Shown: piece by piece, positions 43,401 through 54,402 of the stretch
Layout of the letters: each line of letters begins with the position of its first letter
Numbering within the stretch: position 1 is the stretch's first letter
NCBI RefSeq assembly: GCF_963855985.1
Contig: NC_087092.1
Location: 18,166,001 to 18,230,000, forward strand
DNA from: Ostrinia nubilalis
Taxonomy: Eukaryota > Arthropoda > Insecta > Lepidoptera > Crambidae
Reading direction: 5' to 3'
DNA: 64,000 nucleotides
The notes under the pieces: generated by a model
What the model was told of the DNA's origin: nothing
Seen by the model: the letters and a program-made list of their open reading frames with translations, nothing else
The model's database searches: none
Program-made: the position numbers and the translations under genes

Positions 43401-44464
43401 CTTGTATATACTATAGACTTAATAATGAACATGATATACTTCTTATAGCAGTGTATGTTGACGATTTACTCTGCTTCTTCAATAATGAAAAAACTGCATC
43501 ATTTGTGAAAGAAAAATTACAAGAAAAATTTCAAATGAAGGATCTTGGCAAGGCTGTACAATGTATTGGGTTGAAAATTTCACAAAGTAAAGATTTAGAT
43601 GAAATATCTTTGGATCAATCACTTTATATTGAGAAAATCTTACACAGATTTCGAATGTTTGACTGCAAACCAGTACCAACACCATTTGAAGCTGGAACAC
43701 AATTAAAAAAGGCTGAAAATGAAAGTGAAATTCTACAGAATATTCCCTATCAAGAAGCTGTTGGCTGCCTTCTTTATCTGTCGCAAGGCACACGCCCAGA
43801 CATAACATATGCGGTGAACACTGCAAGTAGATTCAATAACAGTCCTACAATGCAACACTGGACAGCTGTGAAAAGAATATTCCGTTATCTCAAAGGAACA
43901 ATGAACATGAAATTAACTTTCAAAAAGAATGATGAGAACATGGTTGGCTACTGCGACGCCGATTGGGCGAGTGACACTTTAGACAGAAGATCTTGTACTG
44001 GATATTTATTTATTTTTCAAGGCGCATGTATAAGCTGGAACTCAAAGAAGCAAACAACAGTTGCCCTCTCCAGCACCGAGGCTGAGTATATGTCTCTGGC
44101 TTCTGCTGTGCAGGAAGCACTCTGGCTTCAACAATTGGAAAAGGACATCTGTCAAAATACTTTAGGGGCTTTGACTATGTACTGTGATAATCAAAGTGCC
44201 ATTAGCATTTCAGGTTCTGATGTCTATCAAGCTCGCAGCAAACACATAGATGTCAGATACCACTTCGTGAAAGAAAAGGTTGCAGCAGGCCAAATACACA
44301 TGGAGTATCTATGCACTGAAAAGATGGTGGCTGATGTATTGACCAAAGGACTTCCTCGCTGCAAGCACCATGCCTTCACCGCTGCAATGGGTTTGCGTTT
44401 AAGGGAGGGTGTTGGAGTAAAACGCAAACCACAGAGCACTGACGCAAACAGCAGCGCCCCCTAG
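40484..44464 (+). CDS. Copia Gag-Pol polyprotein
   Basis: A single 1,326-residue polyprotein. Gag covers about residues 1-195, followed by a CCHC zinc knuckle (CFNCNKHGHVSKYC, 201-214). The protease shows its D-S-G at about 249-251. Integrase follows: a pre-integrase zinc region with H-x3-H near 382 and C-x2-C in 'CTPC', then the catalytic triad D444, D507 and E543 ('NGVSER'). RT spans about residues 800-1060, with YVDD at 991-994. RNase H has D1158/D1160 (CDADW), E1199 (STEAEY) and D1235 (CDNQSA). All catalytic residues are present. Gag and Pol share one frame without a shift. The ATG at 40484 lies 151 bases past the LTR, after an AGTAAA-repeat leader, and the stop falls inside the 3' LTR. 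Confidence 0.95.
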   Translation: MASNTLSIQKLTGRDNFSTWKFAMEAYLQHEELWECITSVDSVDTKKDIKAKSKIILSIDPQLYVHVQDATTAKMVWDKLSKAFEDSGLLRKVGLLRDLINTNLSSSLNVEDYINKIMSAAHKLRAIGFGVDDEWLGTLMLAGLPEEYKPMIMGIESCGIKISADLIKTKLLQEVKSDTTTAFYVKSSNYSRPNQPKGPRCFNCNKHGHVSKYCWFKNKKKEENEDTKNSFVAAFSASLLNDSTNWYVDSGASAHMTMHGHWLENEKAPSVNTIRIADNTVLRVQSCGTVTIQVKNEDTGTVDCIQVNDVLYVPGLSTNLLSVSKIISNGNRVEFNENGCAVTNKEGNVVANAELVNNTYKLLTCNSGRAMSVIAEDRYIWHQRLGHLNFNDLKKIPNCTLGVKLSQDNKDVTCTPCLQAKLTRQPFKHEGSRASKLLELIHSDVCGPMENQSIGGARYFLTFIDDYSKKVFVYFLKQKSEVFEKFIEFKNKVENELDCKIKTLRSDNGTEYKNHKFDKCLKHFGIKHETSTPYTPEQNGVSERMNRTLVEKAKCMIFNASLQKEYWAEAIATAAYIVNRSPNRSLPHVTPEERWTGCKPDLSHLKIFGCRAMVHIPKEKRQKLDPKSRELIFIGYSDCTKGYRFIDKKSKQVVMSRDAVFLENSISQNVCESHNSKILNENENTHKAEINQRNDCHESNSTHIQVEPENNSNNAELNNETRYNDSDSSTYEDLEDESYIPSDSLSSPESTYHVNLRPRRQNLQENLQHEDESNDTELNSFLCSNSESTMSLLDNEPQSHIEALNGEDSNLWKMAMDTEYQSLLDNNTWTVVDLPAGKKLIPCKWVFKTKRNDVGEIVRYKARLVIKGFKQTKGIDYHDVYAPVVRLTSLRYLFGLATKYRLEIHQMDAITAFLQGDVEEEIFMSPPPCYEVENKVCRLNKALYGLKQASRQWNKKLNAALLEIGLKRSIMDPCIYYRLNNEHDILLIAVYVDDLLCFFNNEKTASFVKEKLQEKFQMKDLGKAVQCIGLKISQSKDLDEISLDQSLYIEKILHRFRMFDCKPVPTPFEAGTQLKKAENESEILQNIPYQEAVGCLLYLSQGTRPDITYAVNTASRFNNSPTMQHWTAVKRIFRYLKGTMNMKLTFKKNDENMVGYCDADWASDTLDRRSCTGYLFIFQGACISWNSKKQTTVALSSTEAEYMSLASAVQEALWLQQLEKDICQNTLGALTMYCDNQSAISISGSDVYQARSKHIDVRYHFVKEKVAAGQIHMEYLCTEKMVADVLTKGLPRCKHHAFTAAMGLRLREGVGVKRKPQSTDANSSAP
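44401..44409 (+). other. Copia polypurine tract
   Basis: AAGGGAGGG ends at the base before the TG of the 3' LTR, where plus-strand DNA priming is expected. It lies within the Gag-Pol reading frame. Confidence 0.85.
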
Positions 44465-44577
44465 AAGTCTCTCCTCTCTCTGTGCTCTGACGTATCGTTT
44501 ATCGGTCGAATGATTTGTAATATTAGTTAAAAATAAAAGTCTATTTATCTAAATCAGTGCTTTAATTTATAACAACA
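44410..44577 (+). repeat. Copia 3' LTR
   Basis: 168 bp, read as base-for-base identical to the 5' LTR. The Gag-Pol frame ends within it (TAG at 44462-44464), so the last 18 codons are LTR-encoded. AATAAA is at 44532-44537. Confidence 0.93.
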
Positions 44578-44965
44578 ACTAGATTGGTTAGATGTATTGT
44601 TATTGTAAGTGATTTTAAAATACGTTGGTGTATTTATGTCAACAGGAAGAGAAAATCAGTTTCCCTAATTTACATCTACAAAATATTTAAAAAACTAAAA
44701 TTTAATAAGTACCTACCAACCCAGCATGTAGAATATTTATAAAATGTAGCCATCGATATTCTATATAAGTAAAACCGAAGACAACTTGGGAACTTATTTT
44801 ATAGCATACAAGTTAACTATCCGAAGATCGAGGTAATATCAGGCCTGTTCATCTCCGCGAGTTTACATCGAAAACAAAACACGCACGATGGCCCACCTAC
44901 AGGATACTATTCGACAAGGCCTCACATAAGAGCGAACATTGACTCACGCACGCGTATTCTTGTGT

Positions 44966-45094
44966 ATGATGGAAGAAAATAAAGAAAATGGTATACTAAA
45001 TAATAAGTACTGTGCAGTATTTAACTGCCTAAATAATAATAAAAACACAGAATGTACTTTTTTAAGTTGCCTCAAGACACTGAGAGGTAAATAA
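44966..45094 (+). pseudogene. Possible THAP-domain exon remnant
   Basis: From the ATG at 44966 the frame gives a 42-residue peptide with 'KYCAVFNC' (Cys16, Cys21). This resembles the start of a THAP zinc-binding DNA-binding domain, C-x(2-4)-C. In the +1 frame after about 45066 the sequence reads 'KLPQDTER', resembling the FxFPxDPER part of THAP. A one-base change in the T run separates them. A splice-donor-like GAGAG|GTAAAT follows at 45082-45092, where the first exon of a THAP gene could end. The downstream Cys-His pair is not seen. It may come from a P-element-type transposon or a host gene fragment. Confidence 0.4.
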
Positions 45095-45559
45095 GTAGTT
45101 AATATTATTCATGATAATTCATGCTAAATCATTTATTTTCTCCGCCATTTTCCGCAGTTTGGCACCTCACGTCACATCATTTTACCGAAGTCAGCCCTAT
45201 AGCTTCGGCGCAGTGCCGATCACTGACGTTTGTCAACAAAATGGTGCTTGACTCTTGAGACAGGCTAAATTACACCATATTGTTAATGACATTGAGCATA
45301 CATTTTTTTAAATACCTTCGCGAAGTAAAACTTCTGTACGTAGTACTTATTATTATTCTGTGGTAATATGCCAATCTTTTGATTAATTTATGTATATGTA
45401 TACCTACTCGTGCCTACCCACCACGTGTAATCATATTATTATTTTTGACCTACTTTGGAAAATTGTTTTCCTAGTAAACAACCTTAGGAATAACTCGTTT
45501 TTCCTCAAGATATTCAAAGTACTATCCTTAATATTTACACGTACCTATTTCTGTTTACA

Positions 45560-45765
45560 CAAACGCCTTCACAGTAAGAAACATATGTTACATTCACAGT
45601 ATGACATAATATTTGTAATTTATTCTTGTAGAAATTATTTAAATATTTGTACGCTGACTAATTATACAGCAAATTTTGGCGATCTACTTATACTAGTTTT
45701 AAGACCACTATGTTTACCCAAAATTGTGCAAATAAATATTTGAATTTGAATTTGAATTTGAAACT
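45560..45765 (+). mobile_element. LINE 3' end with TTGAAT repeat tail
   Basis: The stretch ends in AAATAAATATTTGAATTTG with repeated TTGAAT units, the same kind of tail as the LINE ending near 58362. Upstream text such as 'TATACTAGTTTTAAGACCAC' would be its untranslated region. There is no coding part; the 117-codon frame 45390-45743 is probably chance. Confidence 0.5.
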
Positions 45766-46147
45766 TAATAATAATTCAAGTTACTCCAGAACTCTTTAAC
45801 TATTTTCTTTTGATCATCATCTATTAGACGCTGACTGTACGAATAGACAACTAAATGTACGTTAGGACTCTGGTATCATTTTTAGCGTTGACGGAATCCT
45901 AAAAACAGGCAATAACAATGAAAATTATTATTTAATCATTAGTCTAATGCGGGAACGATCGCCTTCCGAGTCCCGACCCTCATAAATCCAGCTCCGGAAT
46001 ACCGACTCCCAGGATCGGGACTTGGACCTCCGTTTTTGTAGACGGCCATTTGCGCCCTCCACTTTCATATTGTTACCTAATCGTTTTAAGATTTGTACGT
46101 GTAGGCACGTAAGTAACATGTGAATGTATGTTTTTATCCTCGTAAGG

Positions 46148-46395
46148 GCCTTGCCACACTGGCGGATTACAAGCGTTTTCAAAGCGGAGCGGCGACTCAG
46201 CGACCACGCGGCTCTGCGCCGAAGACGTCGTGGACTCGTGGCTGCGCGGCGATCACGAGGCAAAACTCGAGGCGGAGACGTTGATACGTTGAGAATCCGC
46301 GACGTGTTCGCCGTGATGCAGCCGCGGACACGTATGCGGCGTGTTCACTGCGTTGCCGCTCCGCTTAGAAAACGTTTGCAATCCGCCAGTGTGGC
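46148..46395. mobile_element. GC-rich MITE with GCCACACTGGCGGAT ends
   Basis: The left TTGCCACACTGGCGGATTAC and right GCAATCCGCCAGTGTGGCAG are inverted copies, with similarity continuing about 45 bp (AAGCGGAGCGGC inside). Its core is much richer in G and C than its surroundings. The 111- and 95-codon frames across it are by-products of that composition. Confidence 0.7.
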
Positions 46396-46399
46396 AGCT

Positions 46400-49300
46400 C
46401 ACGTTTTCTGAATATATTTTTTCATAACCCTCATACTTAGTACATAGTGTCTGTACATATTCCCTACTTCTGGGCTATTTACTACTATTTTATTGCAGTT
46501 AAACTCGTACTTATATTATCGCTTTATTGGCGAAGAGCTGAGATGATTTAATGAAGCTTCGTCTATCGGTTCATTTATCGGTAAACATAAATATTTGCTC
46601 AAGATCAAATTGGAAATTCGTCTCGGCCAATAAGCCAAGCGTCCAGCCAGTAGGTCAGCCCTCAGACGGCGGCGCCCGCAGCGAGGTCCACGGTCAATGT
46701 CTTGAGGACATTAGGACCTTCTTCGGTTGTCAAGGGCCCAATAAACAGAACAGATATATTTTAGCAATGTCATTAACCGACCCAAAGAAAAGAACAAATG
46801 ATGTGGATTAACGGTGTAGCTAGTAAACTAATGTTTTAAAAGAGAATATAAAGATTTACTTATTTACACGTCTAATTGTAATTTCAGTTCCTAATATTAA
46901 CTAGATACTTTATGTATGTCCAAATGAGAGCATTTTGAGACTTATTTCCTCTCACACATATCAATAATGAAAATCTTGATTGATCCCTTGATCTTGAAAG
47001 ATTCATGTTGCTGTGCCAATGGATATCCTACTACCTACCTGAGTCACACAGTTAATTTTTTTAACCAAAATTACAAAGTAATTATTTTCAGCTAAAGTAA
47101 TGATATTGCTAAGATTTTTGAGCCTAAATCTTTTCACAATGAAGGTGAACGTCCCCACCAATCTCGCGACGTCTCGAAGCGCCGATATTAATCTCCATCC
47201 CGGGCAGTTTAGGAACTCCGCACTCGATTTCAATTACGCAAACAAAGCTCCCAGATTTTAGGATGTAGTACTTTAGTATTATGTAGTGTAGGTACCTACT
47301 TATTTTGAGAGAGTTCCTGGCTGCCGCTAGCTATCGGATAGCATACAATCTCTACCCGAACTGTAGAAGTTTCGGAAAATAATTTTGTTTGAAGAAAAGA
47401 AACATCATGAAACAGCCGATATTATCACAATATTATCGGATGCTTTAAAAGTGATGTACCCTCCAAAAAGGATCTTATATTTTTTGTTTGTTAATAACGG
47501 AGGCAATAATAAAACATCTGTGCTCGCCATTCGTTTCTGTGAAAATATTTTTTCAGTATTAATTAATGTGCTATCAAACAATCGATTGACTGTTTAAGGG
47601 TTTTTTGCTCTTTTGCCATAAATAGAGGACCTTTGTAGGGCAGGCAGGAGTCCTTATCAGTTCTCCTCTTTGACCCACGATAGTTGTGGAGTGTAAATAG
47701 ATACAGGGTGTTCATTACAATCCGCGGCATATTTGCAGAGCGCCGTTTGCGACGACTCGCCAGAAATAGTTGTAATTGCGGCGCTCTCTGTTATTAGCAG
47801 TGTAATTAAGTTGTAAGCCGAAACCTATACTTAGAACAATTATCGCTCAATAACAGCTGCTAATTAGATTCTGTACTAAGAAGAAAGAAAGGCCAGCATT
47901 TTAGAGGAGTACCTAAGCACAGAGTCGAAGAGAAATAAAGTTGAGTCACTTGAAATACTTTAACATAAAACTGTTTTTCTATCCACGTTTTCATCATTTT
48001 ATTCTCATGGTACATTACTTCGTACAACTGTTAAAACATCTCTTATGTTGATGTTTCGGATTTCTTCATGCACATAATTCCAATATAAAATATCTACGAG
48101 TACTTCGTATTATTATTTCTAAAGCTTTCTCGTCATAAAAGAATCTCACAGTGAAGGGAAAATATCAAATACATTGTCCGGGCACATAACGGGCGGATCT
48201 CCGGACGGTCCCGGTCGCCATTGTCCGAGTGTAATTAAAACTGCGCTGCATTTCGCGCTTTCCGATCGTCGTTTTTGCCGATGCGCCGATGAGCGAATCG
48301 GTAATACTTATTCTCGAGTCGTTCGAATTATGAATTGTTCCCGGGAACTTGTCGAGCGTTCATTTCTTTCGGATTTTTTGGGCTTCGCCACTAAATTGGA
48401 TCCCGTTTTCATTACGGCCCCACTTTTGGCTTCTGCTTATGACTTGTTATACGTACAATGCGTACGCTTTTGTCCGCGAACTAAAGAAGGGTTTCAGTTA
48501 TGATTTATTTCGGAATTTAGGTAAATAAAGGCAGTTGTAAGGCCGCGGGTATATGGGGCGTTGTGCCTTGGAAATATACAAGAAAGGACTGTTACGATGT
48601 ATGTATTAAAATAATCAGTCACTGATATTCTAATCTTTGAAGTTGAACCGGGCAAATGGAGCTGTGGTTAATTAATAGTAATGAAACAATAGAATGGCCT
48701 ATAAAACCTATTTTAGCACATGTAATTCGGTTTTTATTTCGAAGTTTCTTCACAGTAAGGTTCTACGTTGCATAGCATTTTATGATAACGCGTCATAATA
48801 ATTATGCTTAGCTATTTTCTTCGAGTAAAATGCTTTCAAATTTTACTATACGTTTTAACTTTAAACCAACCATTACTTTTGCATTAAAATTTTCAACGGA
48901 ACCGTAATTGCAAATAATTTGTGGTTATTCCAACGAAAGTAAGACCGTAGAGAAGAATATAAGCTAACTTTTGCCGCAAAAATAATACTTAAAGGGATGA
49001 AAGTTTACCTTATATGGGCATCCATATCGCAACTTGGGGACATGAACATTCATTCGTTCGTTCTAAAATAGCGAACCTCATCAACAGAACAGCAATAATC
49101 ATATAGCTTAATTAGATAATGCAATTTCGCATAACGGGAGTAGCGTTTTGCAGTAATTAATTCAATACTCAGTTTCATTAGTAGCAATCCGGCTGGAGGG
49201 TAGTTAGCGCATTAGCATCTGCACTCGGTGGAGCACTCGAATTAGTACAACTGCGCACTTGACCCAATAACTTCAGATTAACTTTTATTGTCAGTGTCTT

Positions 49301-51430
49301 GTTGCCACTGTTCTGCGTAGGTATACAATAACCTTAACATTCATAGTAAAATATTTAATACTGATTTGTCAAAAAGTAGTTATTCTACACGTCAGAGGTA
49401 ATTTTAAAGTAATATTTAAAATCTAATCTACGTAACAATATTTTCAGCATTTATTTTATTCGTGGCAAGTATTATAGGTACCTAGCTGTGCTCTTTTTTA
49501 TGTTCGATGTATTATTATAGTGTCCTTTATTTGACTGCAATCCCTATGACCATGGATCCAGGTGGGTGGATGGAAAATCGACCTAACTCTTAAACTATTT
49601 ATAGCACTGGTACAACAGTATATCTAACTTTTTGTTCCCAACATACAACATTGAGGATCCGATTGCGTAGGTAGCAACTTAAATGTTCTGAAAATTTATT
49701 TAAATTGGAAATATTGAGCTGTGTCTAAAACATTGTATTTATCTTGCGAAATTGGAACGACTAATTGAAGGAATCAACTTTACGACGGAGCAGACGCCTT
49801 CTTGGCCTAAACGAAATTAATTACAAATAATAATATTACAGTTCAAGTTGACGTTGATTAGTTTTTATGAGGTCCAGCACAGACTGCAGTAGGCTCAGTG
49901 AAATCATAAGTGTGGAAAATAAATAAATAAATAAAAATAAATAAATAATAATTTTATTTGCAATCAATCAAAAGAGCTGTGATTAACCGTGTAAGACTTA
50001 TAATAAGGGTCATAATACAACTTTTTAATGCTTTTTCAGGGCCATTAAAGCCGTAACTTATACATATTCTGTGATCTCAAATATTCATGACCTTATTTGC
50101 CTTTCATAAACTTATTTTAGTACTTTAAGTCCTACATCATTATTCCTGAATGGTTGTTGTTTTAGCAACGTACGACTCCCTCCAGTTCCTGGATAAAATT
50201 GATAGCGGAACATACTATACGAAAAAGGACTTTAGAATCTTGTTTTGAGAGGATAAAAAAATTGAATTGTTATTTCCAAACATTATTTCCAGAAGCAATT
50301 GTTGGATATTTACTACGCTGTTTGCGGCTCTTAACTCTCCACAATACCTACCTACATTCTTTAAGTCTTAAAAGAGTAAAAACAACAAACAAAATAATAA
50401 TAAAGTTGAAACTCCTGGTCGTTAACAGCGTGGCAATAAAATAAACTGGGGGTAGTTTTCGATTTTTACCCGATCACCACCCTGCGAGACGGGGAGAAAT
50501 TCGAAACTACTAAAGAGCTATTAGTTTACTAACAAACATCCTTTAGGTTCTATTTAGTTTAGGTTCTAAATAGTTTTCTGTCGTTTTAAATTGCTTATTT
50601 ATAAATTTCCAATAAAAGTTATAATTACTTCGCAATAATGTGAATTTAGTCTTACAAGATAATGAATTATACTTTTTAATTTAGCGTTCACAAATTACCT
50701 GTAGGCATTAGCGACGTAAATGGAATTCAGTCAAACTTCTTTGTGAGACGTAATAGAACTTAATTATTTCTTATAATTACAGAAACATTTCTCAAGAAAA
50801 CCACAAACAAAGATATCAATAGAACGTGCGAGCGTTACTTCCAATTAATATTCTTTATGATTCGAACTTAAAAATCGAATCGAAATTAGATAAAGTAGAT
50901 ATTATTTACTTATTTAGTACTGTAATGGTAATATTCAGTTGAGGATATCCACAGGAAAGGATGAAACGACCTAAGTAGAATTTGTATTAACACACTTTCG
51001 TCCGATTTTACTGAACAAGTGTATAAAGGATCGCATTGAGTTCGATTCAATTCGCCGGTGCGTAAACACTCCAAATCATGTGTTTATCCTCTTTCCTTTT
51101 TAGGTGGTTTATACCTTTTTGTAGACCAACCGTAACATAAAAGCCTTTCATGTACATTTGTATGAAGCTAGGGTTCCAATTAGTTTTAAACTCAAAATCT
51201 TATTCATGTATCACTCCACTTAGACATAATGTGTACTCGGAACGGCAAAAGAGATAAAAGGGAAACAAACGGATTACCTCTGCGGTGCGGAGGAAACTTT
51301 TAATTGGCGCTCGTTATCGCTACGGTTATGAAATAGAACAGCGAGATATGACACGTGACGCATTATAAATAAGTATAGTTTAAAGGTCATCAGGACTTGG
51401 AATAAGTGGAGCAGTAGTCAAAGCTGTCGT
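46400..51430. other. No gene or classified repeat seen
   Basis: A 109-codon frame at 48174-48503 lies in a GC-richer patch and matches no family known to me. A TACAGGGTGTTCATTAC tip near 47702 looks like one end of a mariner-type MITE without its partner. An AAATAAAT run is at 49917-49948. Confidence 0.4.
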
Positions 51431-51440
51431 GTTATCAGTG

Positions 51441-51571
51441 GTTCTAACAGTGCGTAAGTCAAAAATGAGAATTTTACAGGAGATTGATCGGAAAAAAGCA
51501 TGCGGTCTTTCTTCATCCAATGGCATCAAAATGTTAAAACCGTCAAAAAATTACTTACGCACTGTTAGAAC
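51441..51571. repeat. 19-bp perfect inverted repeat
   Basis: GTTCTAACAGTGCGTAAGT at 51441-51459 is exactly inverted at 51553-51571, with a 93-bp spacer. It lies 38 bp left of the MITE at 51609, so it could be part of an older nested element. Confidence 0.6.
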
Positions 51572-51608
51572 TTTATTGACGATATACAAAATAGACGCGG
51601 TACACATA

Positions 51609-51965
51609 CAGGATGATTTTGTTAGCAGTATCATTTTTTTTTAATAAGCTCTTTTTTTAATAATTTAAAAATACAACTTTATCTTAATTATTCTTATTCG
51701 CGGTATTTTCCACAAAAAAAAATCTAATTCGCGGGTGTCCATATCTTAATTTTTAAAGGTTAAGGCTTTAATTAAATTGTGTATACATATTTTTCTATGA
51801 ACGAAGCAAATTAACCACGTGAGCCAATTTTTAAACCGCGCGCAGTGGATAAAAAAAATTAAAAATGAAAAAAAAAATGTTTTTTTTTTACGTAAAGCGA
51901 TTAAATTACTGATTCTGAGGTAGCTCCTTAAAATTTGGATACCTACTGATAACAAAATCACCCTG
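51609..51965. mobile_element. TA-flanked mariner-type MITE
   Basis: CAGGATGATTTTGTTAGCAG at the left end and CTGATAACAAAATCACCCTG at the right are imperfect inverted copies, flanked by TA at 51607-51608 and 51966-51967. The interior is AT-rich with homopolymer runs and no transposase. Confidence 0.65.
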
Positions 51966-52384
51966 TATTTATAGGTGATGTACAAAAAGAAGTCTTGCTT
52001 CAAAGAACCAATTTTATCATCAAACGCTTTCTTAAGAAGAGCTTAAGAATATGGTTACAAAATTATAGATCGTTACAAACTAAAGACGGTAGGTACTTAC
52101 TTGAGTGTCCAGACTTTGAACACGGGAGCAGACGGCTCTAATGGATGTGTCTGGACCTGGCCACTCAAATGTCCTGCACCCTCCTGTTTTTAGGTGGTAC
52201 TTTGTCAAACTGCTACTTTATTTTAAGCCCTGCAAAGAAAACACTTAAAGAGTTTTTAGATGTCTTGAAAGCTTCAAAGTTAATAAGAGTATTCGATTCA
52301 GATTCATTTTTATTACGAATTCACAAACATTTAACCGATAAATAAAACGTTTGTAATAGGTAACATACTTTTTAGTCCACCTAT

Positions 52385-52502
52385 AGTTGGGCTCGATTAT
52401 AATTTGTATGAAGAATCGGCCAATCCAATGTGCGCACTTTCATACATCGCCATACTGATTAACAGCCCGACTCCACTATCGACCAACTAAAAGTCGGGAG
52501 TC
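52385..52502 (-). mobile_element. MITE, second copy of the 19318-19472 family
   Basis: In reverse it shares 'GATGTATGAAAGTGCGCACA', 'GGCCGATTCTTCATAC' and the GACTTTTAGTTGG end with the first copy. One end (TAGTTGGGC) is eroded. Confidence 0.65.
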
Positions 52503-52558
52503 TGCGAGGCTAAATGTGACATTACTTATCTACTTGCCGTACAAGTTGTTCAAAATGG

Positions 52559-53082
52559 CAATGCCAGATTTTGTATGGAAAGTGGCGTCTTTTTTTTTTC
52601 GCGCGGCCATCGATCAAACTTCGTTTTTTGATTACAAAATAGTGTAATAAACCAAACTTACTATGGCATGTATACATCTAAACTCAGTCTGAACTGAGTT
52701 ACGAGCATTAGAAGTTTGATGATTTTCATACTAGATTTGCTTTTTGTGCGCAAGTTTTGTAAGAAATTGCAACAAAATATTGCGCTATTTTTTTATTGCA
52801 CTGATTCTGCTCCATACTGATATCTGGAGCCTTTAATGGATGGTATTGTTTGTTTACACATACAATCTCACTAGTTTGTTGCTATTTCTTACAAAACTTT
52901 GCGCGCAAAAAGCAAATCTAGTATGAAAATCATCAAACTTCTAATGCTCGTAACTCAGTTCAGACTGAGTTTATAGGTATACATGTCATAGTAAGTTTGA
53001 TTTATTACACTATTTTGTAATCAAAAAACAAAGTTTGGTCGATGGCCGCGCGAAAAAAAAAAGACGCCAATTTCCGGCATTG
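52559..53082. mobile_element. 524-bp foldback element with arms of about 215 bp
   Basis: From CAATGCC the left arm runs through GGCGTC, a T run, CGCGCGGCCATCGA, TTTTGATTACAAAATAGTG, CTCAGTCTGAACTGAGTTAC and TTCATACTAGATTTGCTTTT. The right arm repeats all of it inverted, with a few substitutions and one gap of about 11 bp near the tip. Only about 90 bp of unpaired centre remains. There is no coding frame, and no target duplication could be confirmed. Confidence 0.8.
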
Positions 53083-53089
53083 TCTTTTC

Positions 53090-54400
53090 ACCACAATATA
53101 AAAACCGGTTGAATGGAGCGATCGCGCAATAATTGTAACATTTTGCATCGCGTCGGTGGTAATGAATTCAGTCGGTTTGAGGCCGACGCGGATTTATGCG
53201 CCAGACCCGCGAAGGGCCGCGGTCGCGCCATATAAATCACCCCTACTTATCTACAATACAATACCGTGCTACCGACGTCTATGTTAATATTTATAATTCG
53301 CAAAATATTGCACAAAATGACTATTAAAAATATGTTTAAATATAAATCAAGTGCCAAATTACGGAATCACTTCAGAACAACTACGAGTACATTTCGGGAG
53401 TATTTGGCTAATTCTTTGTTTATTACTAAAATAAAAATAAAATTACATAGAAATGTAACTAAGAAACTTTGGAAAATCGTAAGAAAATCTTGTTAAAGTT
53501 TAAGAAATCACTATAAATCAGGTTCTGGGTAGACAATAAAAATATTGACGGTACTAACCCAAGTTTTTTTTAAACATAAATTAACAGTGGTGGTACCTAA
53601 TACGGTGGAAGACATCAGACATTAACCATTGTTGTTATGGACCTTTAAAGCTTAAAATTTACTCAAACTTGGCAAGAACAGGACAGGCTGAGTGACCCAT
53701 CAGTGATACGCTTAATAGCTTAAGTTTTTGTCCACCTGTCCCCAACATCCTGGGTTCCCTTTATGAGATGGGATGCATTACAGTGACTATTCAGGGACTT
53801 AATGAGGCGAAATTAACTCGTGGAAATAGACTTAATATCTGTATTTTGACAGCATTAAGCCTCTCTTTGAATCCCTTTGTCCTCATAATATTAGGTAGTT
53901 TTGGCAAAAACACGGTGTTATTATGTACCATACAGTGATATTCCTGTTATTTTTGGTAGGTACTCAACGATATTGCCGTACAAAATTACTATTCTGGCTA
54001 GCGTATCACGCAATGATATCAATATTATTCAATTCATTTCCACTTAATCAGTACCTGGAATATTGTATTCACTCGCTTACCGTCCGGCCATGGGTAATGG
54101 ATGAGCAGCGGGCAAAATACAACGATCTATTATTTAGAAGCGCTCAAGGGGTCTACTCTGCAAAACATAACGTAATAGCTATTCGATCAAACTGTTCTAA
54201 TGGATTCAACGAAAATCTGTATGTTTTAAAGAATCTAACTTGGAAAAGTAAATTCTTATTTATAACATTATTGAACGATTGTGTGTGATTGATCTCCCAT
54301 TTAGACCGGTGGGCATAATTCAATGCATTTTTCTAATGCAAAGAAAGGTATGGAAAGGTGTTGTTAAATTAACGCGAACGTTACTAATGACCTTTGTGTA
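53090..54400. other. No gene seen
   Basis: A 121-codon frame at 53923-54288 has hydrophobic N-terminal residues but no known domain. A GC-richer patch lies at about 53110-53240. Confidence 0.4.
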
Positions 54401-54402
54401 TA

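Larger units (their letters stand above)
40160..44582 (+). mobile_element. Complete Ty1/copia LTR retrotransposon with target duplication
   Basis: The element (40165-44577, 4,413 bp) carries two 168-bp LTRs that read as identical and is flanked by the 5-bp duplication ACTAG at 40160-40164 and 44578-44582. It has a primer-binding site straight after the 5' LTR, a polypurine tract straight before the 3' LTR, and one uninterrupted Gag-Pol frame. LTR identity and the intact frame point to a recent insertion and possible mobility. The pol order, with integrase before RT, defines the copia type. There is no envelope-like frame. Confidence 0.95.

Noticed and set aside
47702..47719. Mariner-type MITE at TACAGGGTGTTCATTAC
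   Set aside because: Only one end was seen; no matching inverted end or TA partner was found within 1 kb.
48174..48503. 109-codon open frame as a host gene
   Set aside because: No known domain, no splice context and GC-rich composition that favours chance frames.
53923..54288. 121-codon frame with a hydrophobic start
   Set aside because: No family resemblance; the hydrophobic run is typical of AT-rich random frames.
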